Assembly: GCA_050248595.1 (NCBI GenBank)
Contig: JBFWSB010000192.1
Location: 1 to 8,751 of the forward strand
DNA from: JAGWAZ01 sp050248595
Lineage (GTDB): Bacteria > Bacteroidota > Ignavibacteria > OLB7
Direction: 5' to 3'
DNA length: 8,751 nt
The notes beneath the pieces were generated by a model. That model was given only the letters and a program-made list of their open reading frames with translations. It searched no databases and had not been told where the DNA came from. This document shows positions 6,782 through 8,751 of this stretch, in pieces (within the stretch, counting starts at the first letter, position 1; each line of letters opens with the position of its first letter). Both the position numbers and the translations under genes were made by a program.

Positions 6782-6985
6782 TTCTCGTCTCTTCGTCAAA
6801 CGAGGATTCAAAGATAAGTAATCGTCGGGATTCAAATCTGTATTGACGATGTAACAATCATCCATATCATCAGGTTGGGTGAAAGGGAATCTCGGCATTG
6901 ATGTTGGAACTTCGAGCTTTTCAGTAGCTTCCCTCACAGGTTTCAAATCTATGAAGTTTGCAGAATTAAGCTCAACAAATGGCAC
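6770..6985 (-). CDS. Doubtful 71-residue acidic ORF, function unknown
   Basis: This minus-strand ORF can start only at the GTG at 6983-6985, because an in-frame TGA lies just upstream. It ends in the 17-bp palindrome at 6765-6781. The product is acidic and polar, with segments such as FPFTQPDDMDDCYIVNTDLN followed by DDYLSLNPRLTKRR, and its composition is not obviously random. Against it: there is no ribosome binding site, its start overlaps the divergent Kelch gene start by 7 bases, and a perfect TAnnTTTG promoter box for the tRNA gene lies inside it. It may be the C-terminal remnant of a longer gene. Confidence 0.2.
   Translation of the reverse strand: MPFVELNSANFIDLKPVREATEKLEVPTSMPRFPFTQPDDMDDCYIVNTDLNPDDYLSLNPRLTKRREVPQ
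6809..6835 (-). promoter_or_regulatory. Candidate promoter for tRNA-Ser (TAnnTTTG box)
   Basis: On the minus strand, TATCTTTG (6816-6809) matches the Bacteroidota -7 consensus TAnnTTTG exactly. A TTTG lies 16 bases further upstream (6836-6833), somewhat closer than the usual spacing of about 19. Transcription would begin near 6802, giving a leader of about 53 bases before the tRNA, which includes the hairpin at 6765-6781. Confidence 0.4.
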
Positions 6986-8325
6986 GTCTTTTCATCTTCG
7001 TTCTCAGTCTCTCCTCACTTTTTGCACTTGATAGTGATTTGCTTCGAGGGCAAGTGTGGGAGGGGACGGAGCTAATGCCCATCCCGGAGCCGGTGACAAA
7101 CAACGCAGTAGTGGAGGGGAGAGTCGGAGATACGCTCTTCCTCTACTCGTTCGGTGGGCTTGACTCAACAAAGCTCTTCTCAGGAATTCACCGTAGGTGT
7201 TGGCGATACAACACGGTCTCGAATCGTTGGGAGGCCCTTCCCACACTCCCCGACACGCTCGGGAAAATCGCGTCGGCGGCGAGTAGAGTTGGAGATACGA
7301 TCTACATCATCGGGGGCTACTACGTTTTTGCCAACGGGAGCGAAGTCTCTTCTGATAGGGTGCACCGTTTCGATCTGAAGCGGAACACGTTTGTCGCCGA
7401 TGGCGCGCCAATCCCGAAGCCGATTGATGATCAGGTTCAGGTAGTTTGGCATGATAGTCTGATTTACGTGATTACCGGTTGGAGCAACAGCGGCAACGTT
7501 CCTGACGTGCAGATCTATGATCCAAGAAATGACGTGTGGAGTTCTGGAAATTCTGTTCCCAACACTACCCGCTATGCGGCGTTTGGGGCGTCGGGAGCGA
7601 TTGTGGAGGATACGATCTTCTACTACGGCGGTGCTGCAGGCGGCTTCAACTTTCCGATTCGGAACATCATTCGCAAGGGAGTAATCAACCGTGAGAACCC
7701 AACCTTGATAACCTGGAGTGAAGTTGATGCGCCCGATCTGCCACCCGGTTACCGAACCGCAACAGGGACAAGCAGGGGAAAAGTCTACTGGATTGGAGGT
7801 TCAAACCTCACCTACAACTACGACGGGATTGCCTACAACGGCTCGGGTGGGGTGGAGCCGTCTGAGCAGATTGTGGAGTTCAATCCAGCGAATTCATCTT
7901 GGTCGGTTGAGACTCTCCCCCGACTTCCGATGGACTTGCGTGGACTCGCTAAAGTTGATGAGCAGACGTTCGTTCTTATCGGTGGGATGGCAGCCGGGCA
8001 GCGGGTGAGTAGTCAGGTTCTGCGCTTGAGTCTTGACGATAAGAGTGGAGTTGAATCTGTTGAGTGGAGTGAAGGAGACCACGTTGAAATCACGGAGCTA
8101 AACGGAGCAATTCATTTGAGGTTCAACGCGGTTTTAACCGATCCAGTTCAGGTTAGCTTCACCAATCTACTCGGCATCTCTTTTGAGCCGTTATTGCAGA
8201 ATGATCGAATAACTACAGGAGATAAATTCCTGATATCGACTCAAGAGCTTCAAACGGGATGTTATGTGTTGAGCGTTCGAGTCGGGAGAGAATCGTGGAG
8301 TCGGATGATTCGGGTTGTTCGTTAG
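6979..8325 (+). CDS. Secreted Kelch-repeat beta-propeller protein with divergent T9SS-like C-terminus
   Basis: The 448-residue protein starts at the only available ATG, since an in-frame TAA lies 9 bases upstream. It opens with a short signal peptide (MARLFIFVLSLSSLFA, cleavage likely within residues 16-24). Six Kelch-type blades are visible from their glycine pairs at 59-60, 112-113, 217-218, 273-274 and 335-336, plus a Thr-Gly variant at 166-167. Each is preceded by hydrophobic strands such as DTIYIIGG or GKVYWIGG, and several carry the later Tyr/Phe-Asp/Asn...Trp positions. After the linker SGVE (356-359), residues about 365-448 resemble a sorting domain by their ending GCYVLSVRVGRESWSRMIRVV, but the YPNP motif is missing. 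Kelch propellers mostly bind proteins or glycans; no catalytic function can be assigned. No ribosome binding site is seen. The gene is separated from the metallopeptidase gene by minus-strand genes. Confidence 0.87.
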   Translation: MARLFIFVLSLSSLFALDSDLLRGQVWEGTELMPIPEPVTNNAVVEGRVGDTLFLYSFGGLDSTKLFSGIHRRCWRYNTVSNRWEALPTLPDTLGKIASAASRVGDTIYIIGGYYVFANGSEVSSDRVHRFDLKRNTFVADGAPIPKPIDDQVQVVWHDSLIYVITGWSNSGNVPDVQIYDPRNDVWSSGNSVPNTTRYAAFGASGAIVEDTIFYYGGAAGGFNFPIRNIIRKGVINRENPTLITWSEVDAPDLPPGYRTATGTSRGKVYWIGGSNLTYNYDGIAYNGSGGVEPSEQIVEFNPANSSWSVETLPRLPMDLRGLAKVDEQTFVLIGGMAAGQRVSSQVLRLSLDDKSGVESVEWSEGDHVEITELNGAIHLRFNAVLTDPVQVSFTNLLGISFEPLLQNDRITTGDKFLISTQELQTGCYVLSVRVGRESWSRMIRVVR

Positions 8326-8363
8326 TGGTTCGATGTCTGTATTTGGCTGCGCTACTGCAACGT

Positions 8364-8473
8364 TGTCATGCAGAGGTCATCCGAGGCATCTCGCAGGTGG
8401 AGTGGAGCAATCGGGTATCTCTCAACAAGTCCAGTGAGACTCATCACTTCGCTGCGCTACGTTCTGAGTGACA
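8364..8473. repeat. Tandem intergenic repeat, copy 1 (110 bp)
   Basis: The copy runs from TGTCATGCAGAGG to GTTCTGAGTGACA, starting 38 bases after the Kelch stop codon. Its ends form a short imperfect inverted repeat (TGTCA/TGACA). It shares the invariant core GTGGAGTGGAGCAATCGGGT and ATCTCTCAACAAGTCCAG with the two other copies. It serves as the reference length for the array. Confidence 0.93.
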
Positions 8474-8502
8474 GAAAGGAGAAGGATTAAAGAACCCTGT
8501 TT

Positions 8503-8617
8503 TGTCGTGCCGAGGTCATCCGAAGCATCTCGCAGGTGGAGTGGAGCAATCGGGTATCTCTCAACAAGTCCAGCGAGACTCATCACTTCGCTACGCTACG
8601 CTACGTTCTGAGTGACA
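8503..8617. repeat. Tandem intergenic repeat, copy 2 (115 bp)
   Basis: This copy is almost identical to copy 1 but five bases longer, because it has three CTACG units (CTACGCTACGCTACG) where copies 1 and 3 have CTGCGCTACG. It is separated from copy 1 by a 29-bp spacer (8474-8502). It contains CGAAG and CTTCG as well as TCTC and GAGA in inverted order, so the repeat can fold into an interrupted hairpin. Confidence 0.93.
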
Positions 8618-8646
8618 GAGTGGTGAATGGTAGGCAGAACCCGCTT

Positions 8647-8746
8647 TGTCATGCCGAGGCATCTCGCCGGTGGAGTGGAGCAATCGGGTATCTCTCAACA
8701 AGTCCAGTGAGACTCATCACTTCGCTGCGCTACGTTCTGAGTGACA
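8647..8746. repeat. Tandem intergenic repeat, copy 3 (100 bp)
   Basis: This copy lacks ten bases (GTCATCCGAG) found in copies 1 and 2, as expected from slippage between two CCGAG words; the rest matches copy 1 closely. A 29-bp spacer (8618-8646) separates it from copy 2. The bases after it (GAGTG, 8747-8751) match the start of the previous spacer, so the array probably continues beyond the window. Confidence 0.93.
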
Positions 8747-8751
8747 GAGTG

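Noticed and set aside
8259..8471. 70-codon plus-strand ORF crossing repeat copy 1
   Set aside because: It overlaps the end of the Kelch gene out of frame and then reads through the intergenic repeat; such repeats commonly give false ORFs.
8364..8746. Possible CRISPR array
   Set aside because: The spacers are 29 bp, but the repeats are 100-115 bp with indels, only three copies are present, the spacers share sequence, and no cas genes are visible.

Overview
The window looks like a chromosomal segment from a Bacteroidota-type bacterium (Bacteroidota, Ignavibacteria or Kapabacteria lineages). The main evidence is the protein at 2360-5746, which ends in a classic type IX secretion (T9SS type A) sorting domain with a YPNPF motif. 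Other support is a TAnnTTTG-like promoter box, weak or absent Shine-Dalgarno sites before the secreted-protein genes, and a tRNA gene without an encoded CCA end. The exact taxon cannot be fixed from this sequence.

Layout: (1) 2-1864, plus strand: the 3' part of a large surface protein. It has about 16 repeats of 17 residues, then a Peptidase_S74 intramolecular chaperone domain and a C-terminal coiled coil; its start lies outside the window. (2) 1865-2359: a long stretch with no confident gene and one weak minus-strand ORF. (3) 2360-5746, plus: a secreted multidomain zinc metallopeptidase (LamG-like domain, M60-like peptidase with HEMGH, FN3-like domain, T9SS sorting domain), followed by a strong intrinsic terminator. 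(4) 5925-6410, minus: a VOC/glyoxalase-fold protein with a good ribosome binding site. (5) 6660-6749, minus: tRNA-Ser(GCU) with its own intrinsic terminator and a candidate promoter. Two small minus-strand ORFs of doubtful reality flank it. (6) 6979-8325, plus: a secreted Kelch beta-propeller protein with a divergent sorting-like C-terminus. (7) 8364-8746: three tandem copies of a 100-115 bp intergenic repeat bounded by TGTCA/TGACA, separated by spacers of exactly 29 bp.

The genes do not form one operon. Three are large exported or surface proteins, two of them probably T9SS cargo, so the region reads as cell-surface accessory gene content with a housekeeping tRNA and a small enzyme-fold gene between them. 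No defence system, CRISPR array or transposase gene was seen. The most unusual structures are the repeat array at the right edge, the repeat-S74-coiled-coil protein at the left edge, and the 53-codon ORF that reads through the tRNA terminator.
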